Assembly: GCF_000321225.1 (NCBI RefSeq)
Contig: NW_004450323.1
Span: forward strand, 4,067,525-4,131,524
Length of the DNA stretch: 64,000 bases
Source of the DNA: Odobenus rosmarus divergens
Lineage: Eukaryota > Chordata > Mammalia > Carnivora > Odobenidae
Direction: 5' to 3'
Part shown: positions 21,828 through 33,624 of the stretch, piece after piece
Layout: each line of letters begins with the position of its first letter
Position numbering within the stretch: position 1 is the stretch's first letter
Notes under the pieces: generated by a model
Told to the model about the DNA's origin: nothing
The model's input: only the letters and a program-made list of their open reading frames with translations
The model's database searches: none
Made by a program: the position numbers and the translations under genes

Positions 21828-22368
21828 GTTTTTGCGCACAGTAGGGAAAGTGCACAGGATTTTGGAACGAGCAGACTGAGCGATTTAGGGAATCCTTGGC
21901 CAGAAATCAAGGGAGACCCTTTCTCCTCTTAGGCCCTACTTAATTCATGTTCCTTATGAAAAGCTGTGAGAGAATAATTCAGACAAACAACAGCGAAAGG
22001 ATTTCTCAGCGGTCTATTTTTTAGGCCCAAAGTAATATTATATAATAATCAGGTAAAAAAAAAAAATTGCACTTGTTTCTTGGCACTCTGCTGCAAAGAT
22101 TTTTTCTTTTTTCCTTCTGGAAGTTCAAATGGTAGGGACCTGTTTGCACGGTCTTGGCAGGAGTGAACAGAGAGGCTTGTTTCTGGCCAAGCTCCCTGGA
22201 AGGATCTGCCTCCTGCCTCTCAGGTCAGGGACAGGAGGGTCTGTTTTATAACCTGATGATAAGAGCCATGAGATATGGTTACTACTTTTCTCATGCAGAA
22301 CCTGAGAAGTGAGCGGCTGCTCCGAACAGAGTAAGATAGTTGTGCAAGACGTTCACACTTCTGGCCCC

Positions 22369-22370
<2 letters not shown>
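21828..22370. other. Intron 1, no confident element
   Basis: Unique-looking. Poly(A) at 22055-22067 may be a remnant tail. Confidence 0.4.
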
Positions 22371-22401
<31 letters not shown>

Positions 22402-22404
22402 ACA
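22371..22404 (+). repeat. (AC)n microsatellite
   Basis: About 16 AC units, likely length-polymorphic. Confidence 0.95.
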
Positions 22405-22514
22405 TCCTGGAGTTCTACCCAATTTAATCAAACAGATTTAGACATTTGGCAGCATACTCTGACATAGGAAAAGGCAGAGAATCACTTTTTCTAAGCACAT
22501 CAGTCACAGGTTCG

Positions 22515-22765
22515 TGTTCTTTTAAAAAATATTTTTATTTTTACATAATTTCAGATTTAGAAACAAGTTGCCAAACTCCCATATACCATACCATTCACCC
22601 CAATTCCCTACTTGTTAATATCTTACCACATTTGCTTTATCATTTTGCTTTCCATATATTCACATTATTATTACTTTTTAAACTATTGGATAGTAAGCGG
22701 CCTTTTGGCTCCTAAATACTTTCGTGTGTGTATTTCCCAACAAAAGGGCATATTAGTGACAGTTT
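22515..22765 (-). mobile_element. L1 3' UTR fragment, antisense
   Basis: ATTTCAGATTTAGAAACAAG, CCCATATACCATACCATTCACC, ACCACATTTGCTTTATCATT and GTGTGTATTTCCCAAC follow the reverse complement of an L1M 3' UTR. Confidence 0.6.
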
Positions 22766-22854
22766 ATGAAGTTCGTCCCTTTCCAATTGAAGAATAGCTG
22801 AGTGACTGGCAAATGATTTAAAAGTCTGTACCAGCAGAATAGGATTTTCCAAGG

Positions 22855-23010
22855 ATCTCCTGGTACATCTGGGTTCAAATCCTGGCCTCACTACTTGCCA
22901 GCAGTGTGACTTTGGACACCTTCTTAAGTCTCAATTTCTCCATCTGTAAAATGGGGAAAATGCTCATCTCTCTTTCCTAGGTCTCTGGGAACGACCAAAT
23001 GAACCAAGTC
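22855..23010 (+). mobile_element. MIR SINE
   Basis: CTGGGTTCAAATCCTGGCCTC, GCAGTGTGACTTTGGACACC, AATTTCTCCATCTGTAAAATG and TCTCTGGGAACGACC make a clear MIR. Confidence 0.85.
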
Positions 23011-23398
23011 ACCAAGTAAGTCTATGCAGGGACAGGTTTCACACATGTGTGAAGCAATACTAATAGTCCTCATGTTCGCTACTGTCTCCTTTTCTTTTCA
23101 CTTCTCATTTCCTTGTGATTATAAAGGATTATTATTCTCCAGTACTTCTCCAGCCAGTGCCCTTTTCGATGAAGTCCAGTCCTCCAGTTTTCATTGGCAG
23201 AGCTGGTATCAAATGTGCAATCTCCCTAAATGCTTTCTCTCCCTGCCAGGTCCCCTCCCCACCCACCCACATCAGTATCCTGTTCAATGAAACCATGACA
23301 GATGTAGAGATTTATAAGCACACTACAGAATAGAAAAGAACAAAACTCGATTTCTTGTAAGATTACTAAAATACCTGTGCTTTAAAGTAGGACAACCA

Positions 23399-23580
23399 TG
23401 GGGCGCCTGGGCAGCTCAATCGGTTAAATGTCTGCCTTCGGTTCAGGTCATGATCCCAGGGTCCTGGCATTGAATCCCGCATCAGGCTCCCTGCTCAGCG
23501 GGGAGTCTGCTTTTCCCTGTGCGCTCTCTCTCTCTCTCTCTCTGACAAATAAATAAAAGCTAAATAAATAAATAATGAAT
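23399..23580 (+). mobile_element. Can-SINE
   Basis: Complete copy between perfect direct repeats AAAGTAGGACAACCA (23384-23398 and 23581-23595). The tail is a decayed TAAATAAATAAAAG array. Confidence 0.97.
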
Positions 23581-23866
23581 AAAGTAGGACAACCACAAAG
23601 AACCTAGCGTGCATAAGATCACATCTCTTCCTAAGCAACAGGGCGGTGATCTGAGTATTTACCAATGAAGACAGGGAGATACCTGGCTTCTGAGCATTTG
23701 GGTCAACCAGCTGTACTTTCTTTCCCTAGGCATGGATAACTGGGTATTTGGTTAGGAAGAAAAAAAGAAAACTAATGTTTAAAATATACTTACTATGTTG
23801 CTGGCGCTTTCACAAGATGTTTAGCTATTTCCACTTTCACGCATTTCTTTTTGAGAAATATACCTT

Positions 23867-24088
23867 TTATTTATTTATTTATTTATAAAGATTTTGTTTA
23901 TTTATTTTGAGAGAGCGAGAGCAAGCAAGCACGGGGAGGGGTGGAGGGGGAGGGACAGAGAGAATCTCAAGCAGACTCTCTGCTGAGCACCGAGCCCAAC
24001 TTGGAGCTCGATCCCACTACCCTGAGAGTGTGACCTGAGCCAAAACCAAGAGTCAGATGCTTAACCAACTGAGCCACCGAGGCGCCCC
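23867..24088 (-). mobile_element. Can-SINE, older subfamily
   Basis: Minus copy with long TTTATTTA tail, body AATCTCAAGCAGACTCTCTGC, then GCTTAACCAACTGAGCCACC. No clear target duplication remains, suggesting greater age. Confidence 0.9.
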
Positions 24089-24384
24089 AAGAAAAAAATC
24101 CAATGACAACAGCACATATCAACTAATCACTAACTACCATCAATGGGCAGCTCCAAAGACAAAGGCTGGAAGAAGTGCCTGGAAGCAGAAAGTGTGGTTT
24201 GGCCCCAGCTGTAGCTAGGTTTTCTATCCAGGGACCTGCCAGGTGTGTAGCTACTGGAAACAGGTGGCTTTTGCTGAGCCACAGTCTTAGGCCTCACGTG
24301 TGTGAGACAGCCTCTGCCAAGAGCAGTTGCAGCTGAAAGTCAAGCAGCCTTCAGTGTGTCCCATGTGGAATCTTCTGCTTGTCT

Positions 24385-24690
24385 CCAGGGGCACCTACTT
24401 ACCCTCTACCATGTGTTCAAACCTTCCACAGCATCTTGCCTTTAGGATAAGGCCCAAACTCCCAAGCAGACCCCTTTAAATCTGAACCCTGAGGCTCTCT
24501 CCTGTGCCTCTGACACAGCCTCAAGCATGCCCTTTTCCCCCAGCGACATGGATTCTTGCACACACACCCCTGGCGCCTTCACCCATGCGTTCCTTCTTCC
24601 TCGAATGCCCTTCCCCAGCTTGGTAACACCTGGCAAAGGACTGTGCTTTACTCTTCTTTGCATCTCCAGTACCTGGCCCCTCCTTATCAC
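24385..24690 (+). mobile_element. L2 fragment
   Basis: TAGGATAAGGCCCAAACTCCC, CCTGAGGCTCTCTCCTGTGCC, TCCTCGAATGCCCTTCCCC and CTTCTTTGCATCTCCAGTACC follow the L2 3' UTR order. Confidence 0.65.
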
Positions 24691-25138
24691 TTAGACATTA
24701 GGTAATACACATGAGCACTCACGATGCGTACAGCTTTGTGCTGAATTACAGCACACGTATGTGTAAAAGTGCAGGTACCTTGAAAACTAGAATTACCAGT
24801 CTGAAGGTGAATTTTTCACATACAAATATAGTACTTGTTAGAAAAAAAAAAGTGTTGTGAATTAATTTCCTAACATTACCTCATATGGACTTCAAGAGAT
24901 AAAATAATAATTAGGTCAAAAAAATTTACATTAACACTTCATCTGAATATGCCAACCAATTATTTTTTCTCTTGTTATCTAGAAGATTGGTTTACCTCAA
25001 CAAAAAGATGGTAATGATTATTTAGAAAAAAGAGTAAGAAGAGCATATTCAATGGGACTATCCATCGTACTATGATGGTGATTCTGAAATCACGTGGGGC
25101 AGAATACTGATCGAAATAAAATACTTCTGTACTTGCTT
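24691..25138. other. Intron 1, AT-rich
   Basis: No element recognised apart from short A runs. Confidence 0.4.
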
Positions 25139-25258
25139 TAATTTTATTTGTTTGTTTATTTAAGTGGGCTCCATGCTAGGCGTGGAGCCCAACATTGGGC
25201 TTGAACACACAACCCTGAGATCGAGTCAGGTGCTTAAGCAACTAAGCCACCCAGGAAC
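25139..25258 (-). mobile_element. Can-SINE, shortened form
   Basis: TTTATTTGTTTGTTTATTTAAG runs straight into GGGCTCCATGCTAGGCGTGG and the tRNA-like end, so the CT-rich middle is missing. Either an internal deletion or a short subfamily. Confidence 0.8.
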
Positions 25259-25756
25259 ACTCCCTACCCCGTATTTACTTTTTAAAGAGTTCATTTATAT
25301 CTCAACTGTTTTAACAAAATAAAGAATAAGTCCCAAGTCTCCCAATGGCACAGCACTTCCACCTTGGTGAACACAAATGCACATCATGCATGTTCGGTAA
25401 CATGTGTAGTGACTGGTCCAACACTCCATTAGGGGGTACAGTCTACACAGAATGTGTGTTGTATGTATGGGGGTGTATGTTTGATTCAACCCAAATTAAA
25501 GACATCATGTCCAAACTGCTTTTGAAATGTCAGAGTGCCCCACAGACCGAGCAAACCACCAAATTCAGAGTAACCAGTCTTTCATTTTTGATTCGAAGAT
25601 GTTTTTTTCTCCTTGATGACCATTGACGTAAAACACCATCCTGTGGGAGGGATCAGCCTGTATTTCTCTTCTTGGGCTCAGTCTGTGCCTATCCTGACAG
25701 CATCTACAGATTGGGGTGCTTGGGGCAGTGAGGCAGCTTTCTTCAGAAATGGGGAA

Positions 25757-25929
25757 GGGGCACCGGGGTGGCTTAAGTGTCTGACTCTCGGTTTCAGCTC
25801 AGGTCATGATCTCAGGTTTGTGAGACCTGTGCTCAGTGCAGAGTCTGCTTAAGTTTCTCTCTCCCTCTGCCCTTCCCCCACTCTCTTTCTCTAAAAAATA
25901 AATCTAAAAAGTCTTAAAAAAAAAATGAA
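25757..25929 (+). mobile_element. Can-SINE, diverged
   Basis: The head GGGGCACCGGGGTGGCTTAA lacks part of the box A region. TCAGGTCATGATCTCAGG and an A-rich tail follow. A short direct repeat AGAAATGG (25745-25752 and 25930-25937) may be the target duplication. Confidence 0.85.
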
Positions 25930-25937
25930 AGAAATGG

Positions 25938-26887
25938 TGGGGACCTCATAGGCCCAGATCCACTCCCCAACCCCATGTGCTTGCATTCCCAGGAAACTTC
26001 TCTCCTGGGATCTGGAATTTATTTTGACACAGGTCAGAGAGCCATGTGAACAATGAGGAAGGAGCGGGTGGTAGGGCTCTGTGTCTATGTCACCTGGGCA
26101 GGGAGAGCGGGGCAGGGGGCGGGCTGTCTCCCTGACTTCTCCCTGCCATCAGTGGCCACTTGGTGGGATGGGGAGGGAAGGGGGGAGGGGCCAGTTCTTC
26201 TCTCCCCTGCAGGCTCTCGAGCTTGAAAAGGGAGAGGATTTGTTCTCCACACACATTCTTTCTGACCCATCTTCTCTTTGTATCTGAGATCATGTGCCAA
26301 GCCAAACAACAATCCCAGATTTTCTTCTAGGTGGCACGAGCCCCGGCCCCAAAGCCAGGGCCAGCCAGCCCACTGGGTGTCCCAGGCCTCTGAGCTGACC
26401 CAGGCATGGGCTCCTGTGGGCTGTCCAGGAGTGTTCTGGAGGGAGGGCTGTGTCCCACGCAGCTTGCTGCCTTCCCCACTCCACCCCCAGCCCTTAGCAA
26501 GCATCTTAAATATTACTGATACTCAACAGAACACTGAGTGAGGGAGTGATTGAAAGCAGACCGATACTCACAGGAATATTGCATACTAGGCAAAATATGT
26601 TGGAAACAGGCCCTTCTCTGATTCCCCTTCTTCTCACCTGAGGAAACTGAGGTGTTTGCCAGCAGCGCTTGGCCCCTTCTCTGCATTTTGGAGCTCTCAT
26701 TCAGCAGCCCTGGCATGCTCCACGTTCCAGACCTCAGGGCCCCCCTCCTGCCCTCCGCCAGATGTTACTTAGTATCCTGACACCACTAATCACTAGGCCT
26801 GTGTATATTTAATAAATGTTACCTAGTCCAGGTCTAATAACATACTACATTTTAACCCTCAGCCTGCCTCCCCAAAGGTGCCACTCT
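25938..26887. other. Intron 1, unique GC-rich stretch
   Basis: Open frames in 26085-26504 on the minus strand and 26081-26541 on the plus strand reflect base composition. No element is named with confidence. Confidence 0.4.
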
Positions 26888-26903
26888 AAAATGATCATTT
26901 CAG

Positions 26904-27098
26904 GGGTGCCTGGGGGGCTCGGTTGGTTCAGCATCAGACTCTTGGTTTCAGCTCAGGTTATGATCTGAAGGTCATGGGATTGAGCCCGAGTGGAACTCCC
27001 TGCTTCTCCCTCCTGCTCGTGCACACACACACACTCTTTCTCTCTGAAATAAATAAATCTAAAAAAATCCCTCACTCTCCGCCTTTGGATAGACAGGG

Positions 27099-27140
<42 letters not shown>
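26904..27140 (+). mobile_element. Can-SINE with extra 3' segment
   Basis: Perfect direct repeats AAAATGATCATTTCAG at 26888-26903 and 27141-27156 bound the insert. After the usual AAATAAATAAATCTAAAAAAA tail (to 27067) there are 32 bp of unrelated sequence (27068-27099), then a second (TAAA)n tail of about 40 bp. Because the duplications lie outside it, the 32-bp piece was copied with the SINE. Confidence 0.93.
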
Positions 27141-27141
<1 letters not shown>

Positions 27142-27156
27142 AAATGATCATTTCAG

Positions 27157-27829
27157 CAGTCTCTGTCGAAGTAGGGTAAATCCTTCTAGATTGGAGCCCT
27201 CAGGTAAGACCTCGAAAAGTGGCAGCCTCAAGGCAGTGTGACCAGGCAGGTCAGCCCTTCCATCCCAGAGGGGAGGCCCAGCTTTACCCTGCTATATCTC
27301 AGCCCCCCTCCCCACACCCCCTGCCCCACTCTGAGCCTGAGCCCTGGTCCTCTATGCAGTCAAGTCACCCATTCTGTCTCTGCAAGCAGAAAAACCCTTT
27401 AGAGTTGACTCAGTTTCCCCCTCACTTTACTGACAGAGGGGTGAGGGCCCAGAGACTGCCGAAGCTAACCAATAGTGCTGGACAGCGATTCATGATCCCC
27501 CCAGCCCAAGGCCAGTAACTGAAGGGTTTTTGTCACTAGTCAAGAGACAGGTCCCTACCCAGGCTAATGACAGGAGCTTTTCGAAAAGTTTTGCCTCGGG
27601 TCCAAAGTAAAAAAATTTTTTTTAGTTCGCAGCAGCTGTGAGCTGGATCCTGTAGGAAGCACCGCAGATAGGGAGGAGTCCCCCCAGTGTGAGGGAGAGA
27701 CGCGTAAATAGACAAATCCAGTAGCGTCAGGAGTGGCGATATGGTCAACACTCTGAGCGCTTTTTATGTACTGGTCACTGTGCTACAGACTTCAGAGTTC
27801 CTAAGTCTTTTACTGACAGAGGGAAGCTC
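27157..27829. other. Intron 1, unassigned
   Basis: Mostly unique. 27757-27826 resembles the start of a minus-oriented MIR (GAGCGCTTTTTATGTACTGG). Confidence 0.4.
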
Positions 27830-28720
27830 GGAATCCCACTGTCGGAGGCGGGGGAGGGGGCCTCACCCCGGGCACCGGCGCCTGGCCCAGCCGGGTCTCT
27901 GCCTCACTGCCCACTCCCCCCCCCGCCCCCAGCCGCAGAGCTTGGGCCCCCAGCTCCTCTCCCTTGGGCTTCACTGGGCCTCTTCTGGGCCTCGGTCCTA
28001 GAGCTCTCGGACCTGTTTACGGGCCGTCGCCTAGTCTGTTGGAGACAAGCCCAGGCCAGATGAAGAAACAGGGCCTGCCTTTGGAGCCGGCTCCCGGCTT
28101 GGCTCGGGGGTAGGTGCGACGATGCGGAGGGGATGCCCACAGGAAAGGAGGAATTGAGTGAGCTCGGTCTTTGGAAGCTGGGTCAGCTGGAGAGGATTCA
28201 TTCCTGCTGCGTCTTGGAATTCCGATACCAGAGCGAGGTCATCTTGTCCTCCCTGAGAAAGGAAATCCCCCGAAGGGGGGGTGGGGGAGGAACTTGTGGG
28301 GCTATATCCGCTTGACCGGGACCGGGACGGGCTGGGAGGAGCCGGGAGGAGAGGGCACCAGGACGTCGCACCACCCTGGGAAAGTCCGAAGTCCTTGCCA
28401 CCTGGGGGGGGGGGGCGGGAAGCCGGAACAGCTGACTTCCGCTTCCGCCCAGCCGGACTTCGAAAATTCACTGAGGGGTCAGAGGGCATGCGCATCCGCA
28501 TCATCTTTTTGTTGTTACTTTTCATCATCACACCAGCTCAATTGGGGGTGGTATCTTTAAGCCCAGTTTAAGGTGGCAGAGTCAGGAATCACACGAGGTC
28601 TGGACTCAGAAGCCCCGGCACGGGGGACACACGTGTGTGCGCACCCCGCAGGAGACCCCCCAGGACTGCCGCGGTGGAAACGTCACTGAAGTAGAAGTCA
28701 GACTTCCCCGGTGTTGACTC
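27830..28720. promoter_or_regulatory. CpG island inside intron 1
   Basis: GC-rich DNA with about 16 CpG in 28281-28500 and frequent CpG from 27840, contrasting with CpG-poor flanks. GC-box-like stretches and a GGGGGGGGGGGGCGGG run (28405-28420) occur. No repeat accounts for it. An alternative first exon for NMNAT2 or a bidirectional enhancer promoter are possibilities. A second human isoform with another first exon is known, but I cannot match it from sequence. Open frames here are unrecognised. Confidence 0.55.
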
Positions 28721-28879
28721 CACTGGACGCTGGTTGGTGGCTCTGGGCTTTAGTTGACTCTCCTAAAGAAATCTTACCTGCTTACATCCGTCCCACCAAT
28801 GCTGAGTACCTACTAAGTGCCAGTGCACCGCGCTGAGGGCCAGGAACACAAGGATTCCTATTTTCCTGGACTCATCCCA

Positions 28880-28940
28880 GTGTGACAGAAAACTGTCACA
28901 GTTTGCAGCTGTGACTGTCACAAAACTGTCACAAATGCAG
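28880..28940. promoter_or_regulatory. TGTCAC/TGACAG motif cluster
   Basis: Within about 55 bp: TGTGACAGAAAACTGTCACAG, then CTGTGACTGTCACAAAACTG TCACAAATG. That is one TGACAG and three CTGTCAC, partly as an inverted repeat and partly as the direct repeat AAACTGTCACA. TGTCA/TGACAG is the core bound by TALE homeodomain proteins (MEIS, PBX, TGIF). Binding is inference. Confidence 0.35.
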
Positions 28941-30779
28941 CTCTATCCTCTCCACTTTCCCCTTCACTGCCTCTGGAGGGAGATCTGGGGTAGCACAGTC
29001 TTCAGTGACGAATTGGGGTAGTTGAGAAAAACCACAGTGGGCGGATTGATTTCCTCTGGAAAGTAACTCTGAGTTGTCGGTGGAAGAGAAATAAATAGAT
29101 CCCGAGTGAGATGAGAAGACAAGAAGGATGCGAACCTTCTGGGCTCAGGGGCCGCTTTGGGGAGTGTGGAGGGAGGTGACAGTACTTGAGGTAGTTGTAT
29201 TCAAAATGTACATGGGGAGAGAGTTTTTTTTTTTAAAGTGTTGCTCTATTTTGAGAACACCCTTTTGGTGTTCTTTGAGAGGTTTGAGCAGAGATTAGAA
29301 TTTCTTTGTGAATGACTTTTTGGCTATCCAAAGATTGTTTCTCTGAGTACATCACCATTTTGGGACTGGGTCACCAGGCAGCTATGCTTTGTGTGGGTTA
29401 CACCAACACTCACGGAATTTGATCCAAAGTCACCAAACCTCTTCATTGTATTACAGAAAAAGAAACAGATCGGAGCCAGGCAGGCCCCAGTTCCTTCTTT
29501 CTCAACTAATTTCCTGACCAAGGAGTGGAACTGCTCTGTCCTCGCTGCCGAAAGGGAATGAGGGAGATTGGTGAGCAGAGGGGGGAGAAAGGAGAGGAGT
29601 GGGGAGAGAGAAACCATCTCTCTCCGTTTCTCTCGTTGGCACACCCCCATCTCAGCCCCCTTCATGCTGGGAAGAAGTTCCTGTTCTCTCCCTGCCTTTT
29701 TAAAGCTACATGGCTCTGGGTGAGTCTTTGTTTCCTTCTCTATAAAGTCAGATGAATGAGACCAACTATCGTGCAAGGTTGTTGGGAAGTTGGAAGGAGA
29801 GCATGGAAGTGTCAGTCGACCCGTAAGTGTGCGATGAAACAAAAATGTCCATTCCTCCTTCCCACCAGAGAGAGTCCTGTCATTTCAACCTCCGTCCCTA
29901 AAACTCCTTCCCCGCTTTCAAAAAGGATGCATGCTTTCCTCCTAGGAGAGAGGCCAGACACATCCATAATAAAGGGCTAAGGGAGAGAGCAGGGCAGGGG
30001 GGGAGGCATCCAGAGAGGCTGGCATAGAAGAGAGTTTATTTATGAGGGAGGGAGAGCCGGGTTTGTCAGTGGTGGTGCCTGAGCCTCTGTGGTGTGTAAA
30101 TCATATGAATAGAAAAAGAGATAAGATTTTAATTAACATTACTGGGACTATGCATTTGAGTGCCTTTAACATCCTTGACAGTAAAGATGGAATAATTTTT
30201 AAATTTCGAGTGAATGCTAAACTGACTTTCCAGAATATGACACCCTCTGAGACTATATTATGTGGGTTTATGGGTTCAGAAGGGGTACAAATGTGAGGGA
30301 TTATAGTATCATCTGCCCGTGAGACCCTTGAGGGAGAGAACATGTTCAGGTGTACGGTCCCAGGCTCTCCTTAGACCTGAGCACAGTGGGCCTTGAATCC
30401 TTCTTCCCTGTGGTGTGCTGCACCTGCCTGGAGGTTCCAGGAGTAATCACAGCCATTTAGGGCAAGGATAGCTCCTTCTTGACTGGAAATATCCTGCTCC
30501 GCCCACCGCATCCAGATGGCCAGACCTCTCCTTCCTCCCACCCTGACTCCTCACAAGCTGGGCCTGTCGCAACCTCTGTCCCCAGCTGGGAGCTCCCACA
30601 TATCACCAGACTAACAGAGCCTGCACAGGGGGGTAGCTGCAGCTGTCAGGAGATCACTGACCCACCACTTGGGTCCTCAGGGCCTCTGGGACAGCCATCT
30701 GGAGCCTAAGCTCTTCTTAGTCAAATCATGAGATGAAATTTTCAGGACCACACAGCAAAGCCCTAAGCCCCACCTGAAC
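28941..30779. other. Intron 1, long low-repeat stretch
   Basis: Possible MIR piece at 29700-29790 (TACATGGCTCTGGGTGAG, TCTATAAAGTCAG). 30100-30340 is AT-rich unique DNA with an unclaimed open frame on each strand. No gene is supported. Confidence 0.4.
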
Positions 30780-31190
30780 ACTTGACACTACTTAAGGTCC
30801 ATTCCCATGATTTTAAATACCATCTGTCTGCTGACCACTCCCAAATTTCCATCACCTTGCAGACCTCTCCCCTGAGCTTTAATCTCAGAAATCAAATGAT
30901 CTGCTTGACATCTCTCGCTAGGATGTCTCCCATGAATATCTCAAACTTGAAACATATAAAACTAGATTCTTGATATCCATCCCCAAATCCACTCCCCACC
31001 TGCTTACTCCCTCCCTGCCCTGCTCTCTACCCAGGGCCTAGTTGCTAAAGCCAGCATCCAGGAAGGTATCCTTGGTTTCTTCCTCTCCCATAACCTCCCC
31101 ACCCCCATCTGATCCATCAACAGCCTCTAAACCCCACCAGCTTCTTTCCAACTTCACTGCCACCACCATCCTCCAAGTGACACTCTTCTC
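30780..31190 (+). mobile_element. L2 fragment
   Basis: CTTGATATCCATCCCCAAATCC, GCATCCAGGAAGGTATCCTTGG, ATCTGATCCATCAACAGCCTC and TTCACTGCCACCACCATCC follow the L2 3' region. Confidence 0.75.
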
Positions 31191-31247
31191 TAGATGACCG
31201 GGGAGTGGAGCTTAGAGGAGAATGAGACTGGAAAGGAAGAGCATTTC

Positions 31248-31459
31248 TTTCTCTCTCTCTCTTTTTTTTAAAGATTTTATTTATTTATTTATTTGACAGA
31301 CACAGCGAGAGAGGGAACACAAGCAGGGGGAGTGGGAGAGGGAAAAGCAGGCTTCCCGCTGAGCAGGGAGCCCGATGCGGGGCTCGATCCCAGGACCCTG
31401 AGATCACGACCTGAGCCAAAGGCAGACGCTTAACAACGGAGCCACCCAGGCACCCCAGA
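31248..31459 (-). mobile_element. Can-SINE
   Basis: Complete minus copy. Direct repeats AAAGGAAGAGCATTTC (31232-31247) and AAAGGGAGAGCATTTC (31460-31475) differ at one base. The body shows GCTGAGCAGGGAGCCCGATG. Confidence 0.97.
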
Positions 31460-31475
31460 AAAGGGAGAGCATTTC

Positions 31476-32274
31476 AACTGAGGCTGGAACCTGGCTCACT
31501 GCTGCCCCACTCCCTCATGACTGTGGCATGGAGTCCAAATTGGAAAAGTCTGAGAATCTGAGAATGGAAAGAACTTGACCCCATTAACCCTCAGCAACTC
31601 TGAACAACAATTTCAGCACCAGCAAGGGACGCACAGTTAATGTAAATGAGCAGATATAGGCAGAGAAAGGGACTGAGATACTACCTTCCTGACATCTTCC
31701 CCCTGCCCCGCCCCATTATCTTTGCTTCCTGTAGGGTGGGGAGATTGGATCAATGCCTAGGTGCCAAAGTGGGACAAAGGTTAGCTTGGGGGCTTGATGG
31801 GGGATCATCATAAAATGTGCAAGGGGTCCCAAAGTCAGAAGCATCAGGGTGGGTGACCAAACTGGGGACCTGAGAGGAGGCAGAGCAGTAAGGGCAGAGA
31901 TGAAGGCAGAACTTGGAAGGGGAGACCCCTTTAATTCATGTTGCCCAGGGCATGAGAACAAATGCCAAGCTACATTAAAACAGCAGATGCCAGCAGAGGA
32001 CGAGTGTGGGTCAGGTGCCCTTCCTTCAACATCAGAAAAATACATATGCCCCTTGGAATTTTGAGCAAATCCAGGGAGAAAGGGAGAAGGAAAAGGGAGG
32101 GAGGAATTCTGAAATTGCTGAGAGGGTATTAAAAAAGAGTACCAGAACTTACTGTGTCATCTGCCCTGACAAGGGCAAATGGACTCTAATTAGCTGAGTT
32201 TTGTCATAGGGAAATACACAAAATTAAATGTCTGTACACAGTACTGTTCAAAGTGGGGATTCTCACACCGGTGA
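31476..32274. other. Intron 1, unassigned
   Basis: Purine-rich and unique-looking. No coding or repeat call. Confidence 0.4.
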
Positions 32275-32760
32275 CATGTAAATCCAGTCATACTATTTGC
32301 CTTAACTCAAAATCCAAATCCAAACTGCTTACTTTGACCCAGAAGGCCCTGTGGTCTGACTTCTGCCTTCTTCACTACCCTTATTTCAAGCCTCTTCCTG
32401 GACCACTGAAGGCCACCTTCCCGGGCTTTCCTTGAGTTCCTCCATACTGTAAGCCTTTTCCTGCCTTTGAACAAGCTCTCCCTTCCTCCTTTTAGATCCT
32501 TCAAATGAATGCCCCCTTCTCTGGAAAGTCTTCTCTGACCCCTTTCTAAGTGCTTTTCTGCATCATTCTCCATCTCTGCCCCTCGCTTCCATCCTTCTAA
32601 CACTTCACTGTACTTTTTTCTTTCTCTTTGGCTTGCTACCTGTCTCCCCCAGGCTTAAACTCCCTGAAGGTAGGAACTTAGACTTTCCTTCCATCACCAT
32701 TATGTACCTAGTTCCTGGTAGTGTGAGTAGTAGGCACTTGATAAATATTTATTGAATGAC
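32275..32760 (+). mobile_element. L2 fragment with 3' end
   Basis: AAATCCAAACTGCTTACTTTG, CCTGTGGTCTGACTTCTGCC, GGAAAGTCTTCTCTGACCCC, CTCCCTGAAGGTAGGAACTTAG and TTGATAAATATTTATTGAATG run to the L2 terminus. Confidence 0.85.
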
Positions 32761-33624
32761 TGAATCTCTGGACCCCCCAGAACCCACCCAGTAGAGTGTC
32801 AGTGTGGTTCAATATGGGCAGAGTAAATGTGGGTTCAATGACTGTGGTCCAACAGAGAAATCCTTGGGGTTACCCAGGAGCCAGAAGTCACACCAAGTAC
32901 TCTCTCTGGGTACAGAGCAGATGATTAGGGGCCGCTCGCCCAGGGTCTCCCATTTCACCATCATCCATCCATCCTGATCTCTTGCCCCCAGTAGATCAGG
33001 ACACCTAAGTAAGTCCAGTCCCTTGACTCTCCAAGTGAGAAACTTGAGGCCCCATGAGATGATCTGACTCACCAGTTAACTTTGTGGTAGGACTGACCCC
33101 AGCAGCTGAACTTCCCAAACCCTAGCCAGTGCCCTTTCCCTACCTCAGCCAGCTCCATTCCATATTCAATTTCTTCCTCGGTGTAGGTAAAAGGATTTTA
33201 TTCCCTCTCTTTCAACTGAATGCAAACACAGTCACCTTGTAAAAGGATTAAAATCCATAAATACTCTGGAGAGATACATACATTTACCTGCATGAATAAA
33301 ATGGAAAAATGAAAAGTGTCATGTTCTTTAAGAGACTCAGGGCAATCTTTATGGCTTTCTTTAAGCTAACTTAATGCTCGATGGTTTGGGGAGAATGCAT
33401 CAGAAACCTCTAAAGAATATGTCTAAATAGGCGCAAAGTGTTACACCAGGGCTGGAGCTACTTTAAATAAAACCTTTCACCTTTTATTATTTCCCCAGTG
33501 GAGCAAGCCAGATCAGTCTGTTGCTATTATTTTGAGTTTCTTAATGCAATTGCAGTGTGGTTTGGATATTAAAAGAACCATCACCTCCCCCCACCCCATA
33601 CTCAAATAGTAGTTAATCATGTGT
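32761..33624. other. Intron 1, unique stretch
   Basis: 33180-33560 is AT-rich with no repeat signature and has features common in conserved non-coding DNA (CTAAATAGGCG, TTAATGCAATTGCAG). Conservation cannot be tested here. Confidence 0.3.

Noticed and set aside
28031..28531. 166-codon minus-strand open frame across the intron 1 CpG island
   Set aside because: Proline/serine-rich composition is expected from GC-rich DNA. No domain, and no evident phase-1 donor linking it to exon 2.
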